Source of the DNA: an uncultured Spirochaetaceae bacterium | Lineage (GTDB): Bacteria; Spirochaetota; Spirochaetia; Sphaerochaetales; Sphaerochaetaceae | NCBI GenBank assembly: GCA_944389105.1 | Contig: CALXLD010000010.1 | Coordinates: 1 to 53,589, forward strand | Direction: 5' to 3' | DNA length: 53,589 nt | Shown here: piece after piece, positions 16,683-24,821 of the stretch | Position numbering within the stretch: the first letter of the stretch is position 1 | How the letters are laid out: the number at the start of each line of letters is the position of its first letter | Notes under the pieces: model-generated | Told to the model about the DNA's origin: nothing | What the model saw: only the letters and a program-made list of their open reading frames with translations | The model's database searches: none | Program-made: the position numbers and the translations under genes

Positions 16683-19208
16683 TTATTTCTGAACTTTTCT
16701 TGCATCCTCAAGAACCGTATCACCAGAGGATTTCTTTACCTTGCATGGTTTGATGTGCCAGATATCATCTGCATACTCTTTGATTGTCCTGTCGGAAGAG
16801 AACTTTGCAGAGGAGGCGATGTTGATTACAGCCTTCCTATTCCATTCTGCAGGACTTGTTCTGTAGAGCATTGTAGCGGCTTCATGCACATCATGGTACA
16901 TCCTGAGATCCGCCATAAGATAGTATCTGTCGTTTGCTCCACCGAAGATTGAATCTTTGAGAGCATTGAAGATTGAAGGTTCATTGATTGAGAAATAACC
17001 GGAATCGACAAGCTCGATCATTGCTTTTATTTCCTCATCTTTCTCAACCCATTCCTTTGGATTATATCCAGAAGCAGCAAGAGAAGCTATTTCATCCTCT
17101 GTGTGTCCGAAGATGAAGATATTATCCTTTCCAACTTCCTCTGCAATCTCAACATTAGCACCATCAAGTGTACCGACTGTAAGAGCACCATTGAACATGA
17201 ACTTCATGTTTCCTGTTCCGGAAGCTTCCGTTCCTGCAGTTGAGATCTGCTCGGAGATATTTGTTGCAGGAATAATTGCCTCGGCCATTGTGACACGGTA
17301 ATCCGGCATGAAGTACACCTTAAGCTTATCTCTTACACGGCTATCGCTGGCAATTACTTTTGCGATGTTGTTTATGAACTTTATGATAAGCTTTGCATTA
17401 ACATAACCAGGAGCAGCCTTTCCTCCGAAGAGGAATGTTGTAGGCTGGAAGGCATCCAGATACTGACTATCTGTCTTCATCCTGTTGTAAATCATGAGGA
17501 TGTTGAGAGCATTCAGCAGCTGTCTCTTATACTCATGGATCCTCTTTACCTGGACATCAATCAGAGTAGAAGTATCAAGTATATAGCCGCTGTCTTTCTT
17601 AAGGAACTGCGCTGCATTCTCTTTTGCCTTTGCCTTAACCTTTCCGAATGCTTCTACGAACGCTGCATCATCTGCGAACTTCCTAAGGTCCGCTATTCTA
17701 TCATAGTCCGTAATCCACTTGTCTCCGATTGCCTCTGTAATGAGGGAAGAGAGAGCCGGATTTGCATCGAGAAGCCAGCGGCGCTGGGTGATTCCATTCG
17801 TTTTGTTGTTGAAGCGTTCAGGGAAGATTGTGCTGAACTCCGGGAACATATCCTTCCTGAGAAGTTCAGAATGGAGAGCTGCAACTCCGTTTGTTGAATG
17901 GGATCCGATAATCGAGAGATTTGCCATCCTGACCATCTTTGGCGTTGATTCCTCGATGATTGATACTTTTGCGATCTTATCTCCCTGCATAGGGAAGAAT
18001 GAGACTGCGTGATCAAGGAAACGCTGGTTGATTTCATAGATAATCTGCATATGGCGAGGAAGAAGCTTCTCAATCATAGGAAGCGGCCATTTCTCAAGTG
18101 CTTCAGGCATCAGGGTGTGGTTAGTATAGCCCATTGTCTTTACTGTGATATCCCAGGCTTCATCCCATCCGATACCTTCTTTATCAATGAGGATTCTCAT
18201 CAGCTCAGGAATAGCAAGCGATGGATGTGTGTCATTGAGCTGGATTGCTGCGATATCAGCGAACTTCGACCAGTCATATGTTCCATTTCTCTTGAATCTT
18301 CTTACAATATCCTGAAGAGAGCAGGATACGAAGAAGTACTGCTGCTTGAGCCTGAGTTCCTTGCCCATATAAAGAGTATCATTAGGGTAGAGTACCTGCG
18401 AGATTGTCTCTGCGTTTATCTTATTTCTTACAGCTTCTGTGTAGTCTCCAGAATTGAATTCTTCAAATGAGAATCCCTCCGGTGACTGTGCTGACCACAG
18501 ACGAAGCGTATTAACAGTCTTTCCGCCATAGCCGACGATAGGTGTGTCATATGCTATTCCATCGACGGTTTCCGCAGGAATCCAGCGGAAGAAATCCTTG
18601 CCGTTCTCCCTGATCTGCTTTACCTCGCCTCCGAAGAATACAGGGTAGATGAGATCCGGTCTTTTTACTTCCCATGGATTTCCATCTTTGAGCCAGTTGT
18701 CAGGAAACTCTACCTGATGCCCATTCTTTATCTGCTGGCGGAAGATTCCGTAGTTGTACCTGATTCCATAACCATAAGCTGGATATTCAAGTGTTGCGAG
18801 CGAATCCAGGAAACATGCTGCAAGACGGCCAAGTCCTCCGTTTCCAAGCCCGGCATCCGGCTCAACATCAGCAAGCTCTTCAAGTGTATAGCCTAGAGAT
18901 GAGAGAGCCTCTCTCACCGGCTTTTCAAGACCGAGGTTGATGATATTGTTCGTCATTGCTCTTCCCATAAGGAATTCAAGGGAGAGATAATAAACTCTCT
19001 TTGAATGCTTAGCTCGCTGTGTCTTCCTGGAGAGATCCCACTGATGAATTATTCTATCGCGGATTGCATATGCCAGTGCCTGATACCTTCCCTCTGTTGT
19101 GGCATGGTATACATCTGCATCAAGATTGTACTTCAGCTGTTCCGCAAAATCCTGCGCTATATCGGCCTTCGTGCGGCCAAAGCGTGTATTCGGTGCTTTT
19201 TCAGCCAT
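16683..19208 (-). CDS. glgP: Glycogen/starch/maltodextrin phosphorylase
   Basis: This 841-aa enzyme of glycosyltransferase family 35 releases glucose 1-phosphate from the ends of alpha-1,4-glucans with pyridoxal phosphate. Landmarks are GLGNGGLGRLAACFLDSLAT, the IEESTPKMVRMANLSIIGSH region, VQVKRIHEYKRQLLNALNIL, and the cofactor-binding segment SGTGNMKFMFNGALTVGTLD with the Schiff-base Lys at about residue 669. Length is full for the family. Shine-Dalgarno AAGGAG precedes the ATG. It is monocistronic, with its own terminator and promoter, and no other glycogen genes adjoin it. Confidence 0.95.
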   Translation of the reverse strand: MAEKAPNTRFGRTKADIAQDFAEQLKYNLDADVYHATTEGRYQALAYAIRDRIIHQWDLSRKTQRAKHSKRVYYLSLEFLMGRAMTNNIINLGLEKPVREALSSLGYTLEELADVEPDAGLGNGGLGRLAACFLDSLATLEYPAYGYGIRYNYGIFRQQIKNGHQVEFPDNWLKDGNPWEVKRPDLIYPVFFGGEVKQIRENGKDFFRWIPAETVDGIAYDTPIVGYGGKTVNTLRLWSAQSPEGFSFEEFNSGDYTEAVRNKINAETISQVLYPNDTLYMGKELRLKQQYFFVSCSLQDIVRRFKRNGTYDWSKFADIAAIQLNDTHPSLAIPELMRILIDKEGIGWDEAWDITVKTMGYTNHTLMPEALEKWPLPMIEKLLPRHMQIIYEINQRFLDHAVSFFPMQGDKIAKVSIIEESTPKMVRMANLSIIGSHSTNGVAALHSELLRKDMFPEFSTIFPERFNNKTNGITQRRWLLDANPALSSLITEAIGDKWITDYDRIADLRKFADDAAFVEAFGKVKAKAKENAAQFLKKDSGYILDTSTLIDVQVKRIHEYKRQLLNALNILMIYNRMKTDSQYLDAFQPTTFLFGGKAAPGYVNAKLIIKFINNIAKVIASDSRVRDKLKVYFMPDYRVTMAEAIIPATNISEQISTAGTEASGTGNMKFMFNGALTVGTLDGANVEIAEEVGKDNIFIFGHTEDEIASLAASGYNPKEWVEKDEEIKAMIELVDSGYFSINEPSIFNALKDSIFGGANDRYYLMADLRMYHDVHEAATMLYRTSPAEWNRKAVINIASSAKFSSDRTIKEYADDIWHIKPCKVKKSSGDTVLEDARKVQK

Positions 19209-19246
19209 TTATAGTCTCCTTGTCTCAAAAAGAGATAATCCGATTC

Positions 19247-19276
19247 ATAATAGATATTTTTCTGCAATATATGCAA
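19247..19276 (-). promoter_or_regulatory. Candidate glgP promoter
   Basis: On the minus strand TTGCAT (19276-19271) and TATTAT (19252-19247) are 18 bp apart, with the ATG about 38 bases further on. Confidence 0.5.
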
Positions 19277-19294
19277 TAGCGAGATCAATATTAA

Positions 19295-19328
19295 TTCTGC
19301 AACATTTGATGCTCAAAATGTTGCAGAA
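19295..19328. promoter_or_regulatory. 13-bp inverted repeat upstream of glgP
   Basis: TTCTGCAACATTT and AAATGTTGCAGAA are perfect inverted copies separated by 8 bp. The element lies about 18-52 bp upstream of the candidate -35 of glgP, a common activator position, and downstream of the acyl-CoA ligase terminator. It may be a regulator site or an RNA hairpin. Confidence 0.45.
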
Positions 19329-19370
19329 ATGAAGACAGCAAGACATTTTTATGCCTGAGTGTTGCATTTA

Positions 19371-19399
19371 AAAAGAAAGGCCCCATCAGGGGCGCTTTC
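19371..19399 (-). terminator. Terminator of the FASII-ACC operon
   Basis: Read on the minus strand, GAAAG-C-GCCCC pairs with GGGGC-CTTTC around a 4-base loop with one bulge, then a TTTTT run follows. The stem reaches into the stop codon of the acyl-CoA ligase gene. Confidence 0.75.
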
Positions 19400-21038
19400 A
19401 GTTTGCTGCAGCTTTGCGCTGTTCGGCTTTCTTTATCTTGCCGCTTATTGTCTTGGGCATCTCATCTGTGAATTCCACGATTCTGATCCATTTGTATTCT
19501 GCAAGGCGTGAATTGCAGTAATCCTTTATTTCCTTATCCAGCGCATGCGAAGCTTCATATCCATCAGAGAGGACTACTATTGCCTTTACAGCCTGTCCGC
19601 GGAGAGGATCCGGTACTCCGATCACACTGCATTCAAGAACTGCGGGGTGGGAGATGAGTATGTCCTCGATTTCGCCTGGCCCGATTCTGAAACCACCGCT
19701 TTTGATGATGTCATCAAACCGGCCATTAAACCAGAATGCACCATTTTCGTCCATCCAGGCTGAGTCTCCTGTGTGGTATACGCCGCCCCTCCAGACTTCT
19801 TTATAAAGCTCATCATTCCCGAGATACTGCGAGAAAACGCCGATAGGCTTCTTGCCGTTCTTTGGAAATACGACTATTTCACCTATCTCTCCCTGCTTTG
19901 GTGTGCTGCCGTCCTTGAGTATCAGACGTACATCGTACTGTGGTGATGGAACGCCCAGAGAACCATCAACAGCCTTCATTCCCTTGAAGTTCGCAGCAAG
20001 GAGCGTTGTCTCTGTCTGTCCATATCCTTCATGCAGCTCAAGTCCTGTCTTTTCCTGGAACAGCCGGAAGATTTCAGGGTTAAGATATTCCCCAGCTGTC
20101 GATGTATGACGGAGAGACGGAAGTTCTGGTACACCTTTCTTTACAAGATAGCGGTAGATTGTAGGAGGAGCGCAGAATGATGTTACCTTGTACTTGTTGA
20201 TGACTGTCGCAAGCTGTCTAGGGTCAAAGTTATCGAAATCAAATACCATCACTGCGCTTCCGACAAGCCACTGACCATAGATTTTTCCCCATGAGGCTTT
20301 TGCCCATCCTGTTTCCGATACAGTAAAGTGAAGTCCTCCATCCTCCGCCTGCTGCCAGTATGCTGCAGTAACTATATGGGCAAGAGGGTAGGTGAAGTCA
20401 TGGATAACTCCTTTCGGGTATCCTGTGGTACCAGAAGTGAAATAGAGAACCATCGGATCGGTTGCTTTTGTATCAATCCTTTCAAGTTCTTCCGGAGCAC
20501 TCTCAAGCTCTGCTGTAAAGTTCCTGAACCCCTCTACGTCCTGCTGGACTGTCCATAGCTTAAGATTGAAACCGCCTTTTCTGACAGCCTCTGCCACATG
20601 TTTCGGGACATTGTTGAAAGGAGTCGTGATAATAGCTTTTGCTCCTGCCGCATTGAGACGATATATGAAATCATCTGCAGTGAGCATGTGTGTCACAGGA
20701 ATCATCACAGCGCCGATCTTATGAAGAGCAACAGCAAGGAACCAGTATTCATAATGCCTCTTGAGAGCAAGTATGACCTTGTCTCCTTTGCTGATTCCGG
20801 CCGCAAGCAGGATATTAGCAGCCTTGTTGCTCATGCGTCTTATATCATTGAATGAGAATATATGCTCCTCGTTTTCGGTATTGCACCAGACCATTGCGGT
20901 TTTGTCAGGAGTATCAGAGGCAATCCTGTCAACAACGTCGTAGCCGAAATTGAAGTTTTCAGGGTAGTTGAAATCAATATCGATAAGACGGCCATCTGAA
21001 TCGACTGTCTCGGTGCAGAATTCTCTATAAATGCTCAT
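19398..21038 (-). CDS. AMP-forming acyl-CoA ligase, medium-chain (ACSM)-like
   Basis: This 546-aa adenylate-forming enzyme activates a carboxylic acid to its CoA thioester. The AMP-binding motif is VLYFTSGTTGYPKGVIHD, with later motifs EGYGQTETT, YHTGDSAWMDENG, the hinge GRFDDIIKSGGFRIGP and the catalytic Lys in PKTISGKIKK. Overall it resembles medium-chain acyl-CoA synthetases more than acetyl-CoA synthetase. Its ATG overlaps the accA stop (ATGA), so it is translationally coupled to the fatty-acid operon. It could activate exogenous or recycled acids, or supply starter acyl-CoA. Confidence 0.8.
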   Translation of the reverse strand: MSIYREFCTETVDSDGRLIDIDFNYPENFNFGYDVVDRIASDTPDKTAMVWCNTENEEHIFSFNDIRRMSNKAANILLAAGISKGDKVILALKRHYEYWFLAVALHKIGAVMIPVTHMLTADDFIYRLNAAGAKAIITTPFNNVPKHVAEAVRKGGFNLKLWTVQQDVEGFRNFTAELESAPEELERIDTKATDPMVLYFTSGTTGYPKGVIHDFTYPLAHIVTAAYWQQAEDGGLHFTVSETGWAKASWGKIYGQWLVGSAVMVFDFDNFDPRQLATVINKYKVTSFCAPPTIYRYLVKKGVPELPSLRHTSTAGEYLNPEIFRLFQEKTGLELHEGYGQTETTLLAANFKGMKAVDGSLGVPSPQYDVRLILKDGSTPKQGEIGEIVVFPKNGKKPIGVFSQYLGNDELYKEVWRGGVYHTGDSAWMDENGAFWFNGRFDDIIKSGGFRIGPGEIEDILISHPAVLECSVIGVPDPLRGQAVKAIVVLSDGYEASHALDKEIKDYCNSRLAEYKWIRIVEFTDEMPKTISGKIKKAEQRKAAAN

Positions 21039-21820
21039 TTTATTTCCTCATCATAGCGTCCGAATGCACGGAAACGCTGGTATCTTCTTTCAATCAGATC
21101 CTCTGTTTTCTCAAGGATGCCGATTTCTTCCGCAACCTCGTCTCTGAGCTTGCTGTAGAAATCAGGAGTTCCAAGTCCGTCTTCGCTGATAACTCTTTCG
21201 GCAATTCCCAGTGCATAGGCATCCGCGGCAGTCAGCCTAAGGCTTTCAGCTGCTTTTGGAGCTTCTGCTGCATCTTTGTACAATATGCTTGCACAGCCTT
21301 CGGGAGAAATGACTGAATAGACAGCATTCTCCAGCATCCAGACTCTGTCTGAGACAGCAAGCGCAAGTGCGCCTCCGCTTCCGCCTTCACCGATGAAGAT
21401 TGAGATTTCAGGAGTCCTAAGTCCCATCATCTCCATAAGATTCTCGGCAATAGCCTGTCCCTGTCCTCTTTCTTCCGCACCTATTCCGCAGAAAGCTCCA
21501 GATGTATCAACAAAGAGCACGACAGGACGGTGGAATTTCTCAGCCTGCTTCATAAGCCGGAGCGCTTTTCTGTATCCCTCCGGTTCTGGAGCTCCGAATG
21601 ACCTGCGCATTCTTTCTATTGTGTTATGGCCTTTCTCTATCCCTATGACAGTTACAGGTTTTCCTTTCAGATAAGCAAGTCCACCGATGATAGCCTCATC
21701 ATCTCTGTACCTTCTGTCACCATGAAGTTCTATAAAGGATGAGAACATTCCGGCAATATAATCCTGTGCTGTTGGACGGGAAGTGCTTCTCGCCGTTCTT
21801 ACTCTGTCATAAGCTGTCAT
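21035..21820 (-). CDS. accA: Acetyl-CoA carboxylase carboxyltransferase subunit alpha
   Basis: This 261-aa AccA forms, with AccD, the carboxyltransferase that moves CO2 from carboxybiotin to acetyl-CoA. Typical segments are RPTAQDYIAGMF, EGYRKALRLMKQAEKFHRPV, FVDTSGAFCGIGAEERGQGQ, and IGEGGSGGALALAVSDRVWM, followed by the C-terminal helical tail. I chose the ATG at 21820 (MTAYDRV), which has Shine-Dalgarno GGAGG; an upstream in-frame ATG would add 16 unrelated residues from accD. It is somewhat short at the N-terminus compared with E. coli AccA (about 319 aa). It overlaps accD by 14 bp and the ligase gene by 4 bp. Confidence 0.93.
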   Translation of the reverse strand: MTAYDRVRTARSTSRPTAQDYIAGMFSSFIELHGDRRYRDDEAIIGGLAYLKGKPVTVIGIEKGHNTIERMRRSFGAPEPEGYRKALRLMKQAEKFHRPVVLFVDTSGAFCGIGAEERGQGQAIAENLMEMMGLRTPEISIFIGEGGSGGALALAVSDRVWMLENAVYSVISPEGCASILYKDAAEAPKAAESLRLTAADAYALGIAERVISEDGLGTPDFYSKLRDEVAEEIGILEKTEDLIERRYQRFRAFGRYDEEIK

Positions 21821-22664
21821 GGTTACCTCCATGGAATGCAAGAAGGGATGAAAGAAGCTTCTTTTCATTGCTTCTCTGCACGATTATGTCAGCAAAACCA
21901 TGTTCAAGGATGAACTCGGATGTCTGGAAATCCCGTGGAAGGGATTCCATTGTTGTCTGTTCCACAACCCTTCGCCCTGCAAAGCCAACGGTTGCCCCAG
22001 GCTCTGCTACGATTATATCTCCCTCCATTGCAAAAGATGCCGTAACACCTCCTGTTGTTGGATCGGTGAGCACCGTGATGTAAAGCAGACCTTTCTGGGA
22101 ATGGCGCAGGACCGCACCGCTTGTTTTTGCCATCTGCATCAAAGAAAGGAGTCCTTCCTGCATTCTGGCACCGCCTGAGACCGTCCAGCCTACGACCGGA
22201 AGAGAATGCTCGGCTGCATATTCGAAGATCCTGGTTATTTTCTCTCCTGTCGCACTTCCCATAGAACCCATCATGAAAAACGGTGACATGACAAATAATG
22301 CTGTCTTGATGCCTCCGATCATGGCAGTCCCGGTTATTACTGACTCGTTTTCCCCGCTCTGTTCCCTGGCTTTCGTAAGTTTCTTCTGATATCCGGGGAA
22401 GGCAAGAGGATCATCCGTGACTATGGTACTGAAAAGCTCCTCAAAGGAGCCTTCATCAGTCATCATGCTGATTCTCTTCCTTGCGCCGATTCTGAAGTGG
22501 TGGCCGCAGATACAGACCCAGTTCTGTGCCTCAAGAACGCTTTCAACAAGCGTTCTATGGCAGTTTGGACATGTATACTCAGTTTCTCCTGCAGGAGGTT
22601 CGGCATTCCTGCCTTCCTTCTCCAGTTCATTCTGCGGCTTATATAGGAATTTCAGGATGCTCAT
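21807..22664 (-). CDS. accD: Acetyl-CoA carboxylase carboxyltransferase subunit beta
   Basis: This 285-aa AccD is the zinc-ribbon partner of AccA. The N-terminal zinc region has TCPNCHRTLVES, a first C-x-x-C pair, but the second pair reads WVCICGHHFR, with C-x-C where C-x-x-C is usual. The carboxyltransferase core follows, with GGARMQEGLLSLMQMAKTS and DPTTGGVTASFAMEGDIIVA. Its ATG shares one base with the accC stop (TAATG), and its end overlaps accA, so the stoichiometric subunits are made from coupled cistrons. The altered spacing may still bind zinc, since the cysteine count is unchanged. Confidence 0.93.
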   Translation of the reverse strand: MSILKFLYKPQNELEKEGRNAEPPAGETEYTCPNCHRTLVESVLEAQNWVCICGHHFRIGARKRISMMTDEGSFEELFSTIVTDDPLAFPGYQKKLTKAREQSGENESVITGTAMIGGIKTALFVMSPFFMMGSMGSATGEKITRIFEYAAEHSLPVVGWTVSGGARMQEGLLSLMQMAKTSGAVLRHSQKGLLYITVLTDPTTGGVTASFAMEGDIIVAEPGATVGFAGRRVVEQTTMESLPRDFQTSEFILEHGFADIIVQRSNEKKLLSSLLAFHGGNHDSL

Positions 22665-23971
22665 TATTTTCCTTCCATGAATCCGGTATCATAGTCTCCG
22701 GACTCGAATCTCGGATCACTTATTATTTCAAGTTCGTCCCCGATGTTGGTTTTTATGCCATCTATCAGAAGCTCGCAGAGATAAGCTTTCATTTTTCTGA
22801 TAGCTTCTTCCCTTGTACCTGTGAAAACCAGTAGTTTCCCAACGAGGGAATCGTAATATGGAGGTACGAATGTGCCAGCCTCGAGATAAGTATCGAATCT
22901 GACAAACGGACCACCGGGGATATGGATTGATTTTATCTTTCCGGGAGTCAGGGCATTTATCCTGCATTCAATAGCAGATCCTGTGAGCCTGATGTCTTTT
23001 CTCGTGAACGGAATGGAAACACCTGCGGCTATCCTTATCTGCCACTTTACAAGATCAACACCTGTCAGAATCTCGGTAACCCCATGCTCGACCTGAAGAC
23101 GTACATTCATCTCCATGAACCAGAAATTCCCATCCCTGTCCATCAGGAATTCAAGAGTCCCGGCACCTGTGTAGCCGATTTTTCTGATAGCACTTTCAGC
23201 TCTTTCAAGAAGCTCTTCCCTCATTTTCCTGCTGACAGCCGGGGAGGGGGATTCCTCCACAAGCTTCTGATGATGGCGCTGTATAGAGCAGTCCCTTTCG
23301 CCAAGTGCGATGGCATTTCCATGTTCGTCTGAAAGAACCTGGACTTCGATATGCCTGGCAGGGGTTATGCACTTTTCCAGATATACGCCGCCATCTCCGA
23401 AAGCTGCAAGACTTTCCGCCACTGCAAGAGGGAAGGCTTCCTTAAGCTCTTCTGCAGAGTAGGCTGGCCTTATTCCTCTTCCGCCGCCGCCGGATCTGGC
23501 TTTCAGCATTACCGGATAGCCAAAACGGGAAGCCGCTTCAAGAGCTTCCTCCACGCTGTCGAGGGCATCTGTTCCTGGAATTACGTTAAGCCCTGCTTCT
23601 GACGCGATTTTCTTGATCCTTGACTTGTCGCTAAGTCTTTCCATTTCCTCTGCAGATGGCCCGATGAACGCAATGCCGTTTTTCCTGCAGAGTGCGGCAA
23701 ATTCAGCATTCTCGGATAGAAAACCATAGCCGGGATGTATTGCATTTGCTTTGGTTGCGAGAGCTGCACTGACTATTCTCTCCATATTGAGGTAGCTCTC
23801 AGATGCAGCAGATGGTCCGATGCAGATGCTTTCATCTGCAAGTGCTGTATGCAGTGTGTCGCGATCAGCTTCAGAGTAGACCGCGACTGTTTTTATTCCC
23901 ATCTCCTTGCAGGCCCTGATCACTCTGACGGCAATCTCTCCGCGGTTTGCGATCAGGATTTTTGAGAACAT
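22664..23971 (-). CDS. accC: Biotin carboxylase subunit of acetyl-CoA carboxylase
   Basis: This 435-aa ATP-grasp enzyme carboxylates biotin on AccB. It starts with FSKILIANRGEIAVRVIRAC, has the glycine-rich ATP loop KARSGGGGRGI, RDCSIQRHHQKLVEESPSPA, and EMNVRLQVEHGVTE with catalytic Glu, Asn and Arg. Shine-Dalgarno AAGGAGAG lies just before the ATG, inside the end of fabZ; the two genes overlap by 19 bp. Slightly shorter at the C-terminus than E. coli AccC (449 aa). Within this operon it supplies malonyl-CoA for FASII. Confidence 0.95.
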   Translation of the reverse strand: MFSKILIANRGEIAVRVIRACKEMGIKTVAVYSEADRDTLHTALADESICIGPSAASESYLNMERIVSAALATKANAIHPGYGFLSENAEFAALCRKNGIAFIGPSAEEMERLSDKSRIKKIASEAGLNVIPGTDALDSVEEALEAASRFGYPVMLKARSGGGGRGIRPAYSAEELKEAFPLAVAESLAAFGDGGVYLEKCITPARHIEVQVLSDEHGNAIALGERDCSIQRHHQKLVEESPSPAVSRKMREELLERAESAIRKIGYTGAGTLEFLMDRDGNFWFMEMNVRLQVEHGVTEILTGVDLVKWQIRIAAGVSIPFTRKDIRLTGSAIECRINALTPGKIKSIHIPGGPFVRFDTYLEAGTFVPPYYDSLVGKLLVFTGTREEAIRKMKAYLCELLIDGIKTNIGDELEIISDPRFESGDYDTGFMEGK

Positions 23972-24393
23972 ACGCTCTCCTTATCTGCAATGCAGAAAGA
24001 GAAGGATGCGGAGATGCAGAGCTTTCCGTCAACATAGCCTTTTCCTTCTCCGAAATAGAATGGTCCCATTGAACGTGTGATCCGGCACTTGGTCTCAAAT
24101 GTATCTCCAGGGCGGACAGGGGACTTGAACTTGACTTTATCAAGACCTGCATATACAGGAAGCTTGTCACTTCCGATAGTCCCATCAAGAAGAATGCAGG
24201 CAGACTGCGCCATTATCTCGCAGAGAATAACGCCTGGAACGATAGGTGCTCCTGGAAAATGCCCATCAAGGAAGAATTCAGTACCTTTGACAGTATACTT
24301 TCCATGGGCTTCGTCTCCATCTTTTTCCACCTCATCAAGAAGCAGCATGCTGTTTCTGTGGGGGAGTATCTTCATGATTCCTTCTCTGTCCAT
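23953..24393 (-). CDS. fabZ: 3-hydroxyacyl-ACP dehydratase FabZ
   Basis: This 146-aa hot-dog-fold dehydratase removes water from 3-hydroxyacyl-ACP in each elongation round. Visible are ILPHRNSMLLLDEV at the N-terminus and the active-site helix GHFPGAPIVPGVILCEIMAQ with the catalytic His and Glu. The ATG shares a base with the accB stop (TAATG), and its Shine-Dalgarno GGGAGGG lies in accB. It sits between accB and accC, interleaving elongation and malonyl-CoA genes. Confidence 0.92.
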   Translation of the reverse strand: MDREGIMKILPHRNSMLLLDEVEKDGDEAHGKYTVKGTEFFLDGHFPGAPIVPGVILCEIMAQSACILLDGTIGSDKLPVYAGLDKVKFKSPVRPGDTFETKCRITRSMGPFYFGEGKGYVDGKLCISASFSFCIADKESVCSQKS

Positions 24394-24821
24394 TATGCCC
24401 TCCCGATTCTGAATAGCGGTGCTCCGTATTCAACGATCTTCCCGTTGGAAGCATAGATTTCAAGGATCGTTCCGCTTTCCTCTGCCGCGATTTCATTCAT
24501 AAGCTTCATTGCTTCTATGAGACAGAGCGTATCGCCTTTCTTTACAGCTGTTCCTACTTTTACGAAAGGCTCGGCATTCTCTGCAGGGGCTGCATAGAAT
24601 ACACCGACCATTGGAGACTTTATGATAATTCCGTCCTCAGCTTTCTCCTCAGACTTCGCTGGTGAATCTTCCGGAACAATATATGTTTCCATGTGAGGTA
24701 CTGCTGCTGGACGGCCACCGCGCTCCAGACGCAGTTCATAGCCATCCTCTTTGACCTCCAGCCCTGTCAGATCGAGCTCTTTCATGAGCCCTGCATATTT
24801 TCTGATTGCTTCTTCCCTCAT
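24393..24821 (-). CDS. accB: Biotin carboxyl carrier protein of acetyl-CoA carboxylase
   Basis: This 142-aa AccB has an N-terminal helical part (REEAIRKYAGLMKELDLTGL), a Pro/Ala/Glu-rich linker around residues 60-75, and a C-terminal biotinyl domain with VGVFYAAPAENAEPFVKVG and the biotinylation motif EAMKLMNE, Lys at about residue 106. The start is the ATG at 24821 with Shine-Dalgarno AGGAGG five bases upstream; it overlaps the fabF stop (TGATG). It would be biotinylated by a BirA-type ligase not in the window. Confidence 0.93.
   Translation of the reverse strand: MREEAIRKYAGLMKELDLTGLEVKEDGYELRLERGGRPAAVPHMETYIVPEDSPAKSEEKAEDGIIIKSPMVGVFYAAPAENAEPFVKVGTAVKKGDTLCLIEAMKLMNEIAAEESGTILEIYASNGKIVEYGAPLFRIGRA

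Noticed and set aside
16656..16952. Open frame antisense to the 3' end of glgP
   Set aside because: It overlaps a well-supported glycogen phosphorylase, has no ribosome site and resembles no family.
17535..18470. Several plus-strand open frames within glgP
   Set aside because: They are out-of-phase shadows of glgP with Cys- and Leu-rich low-information translations.
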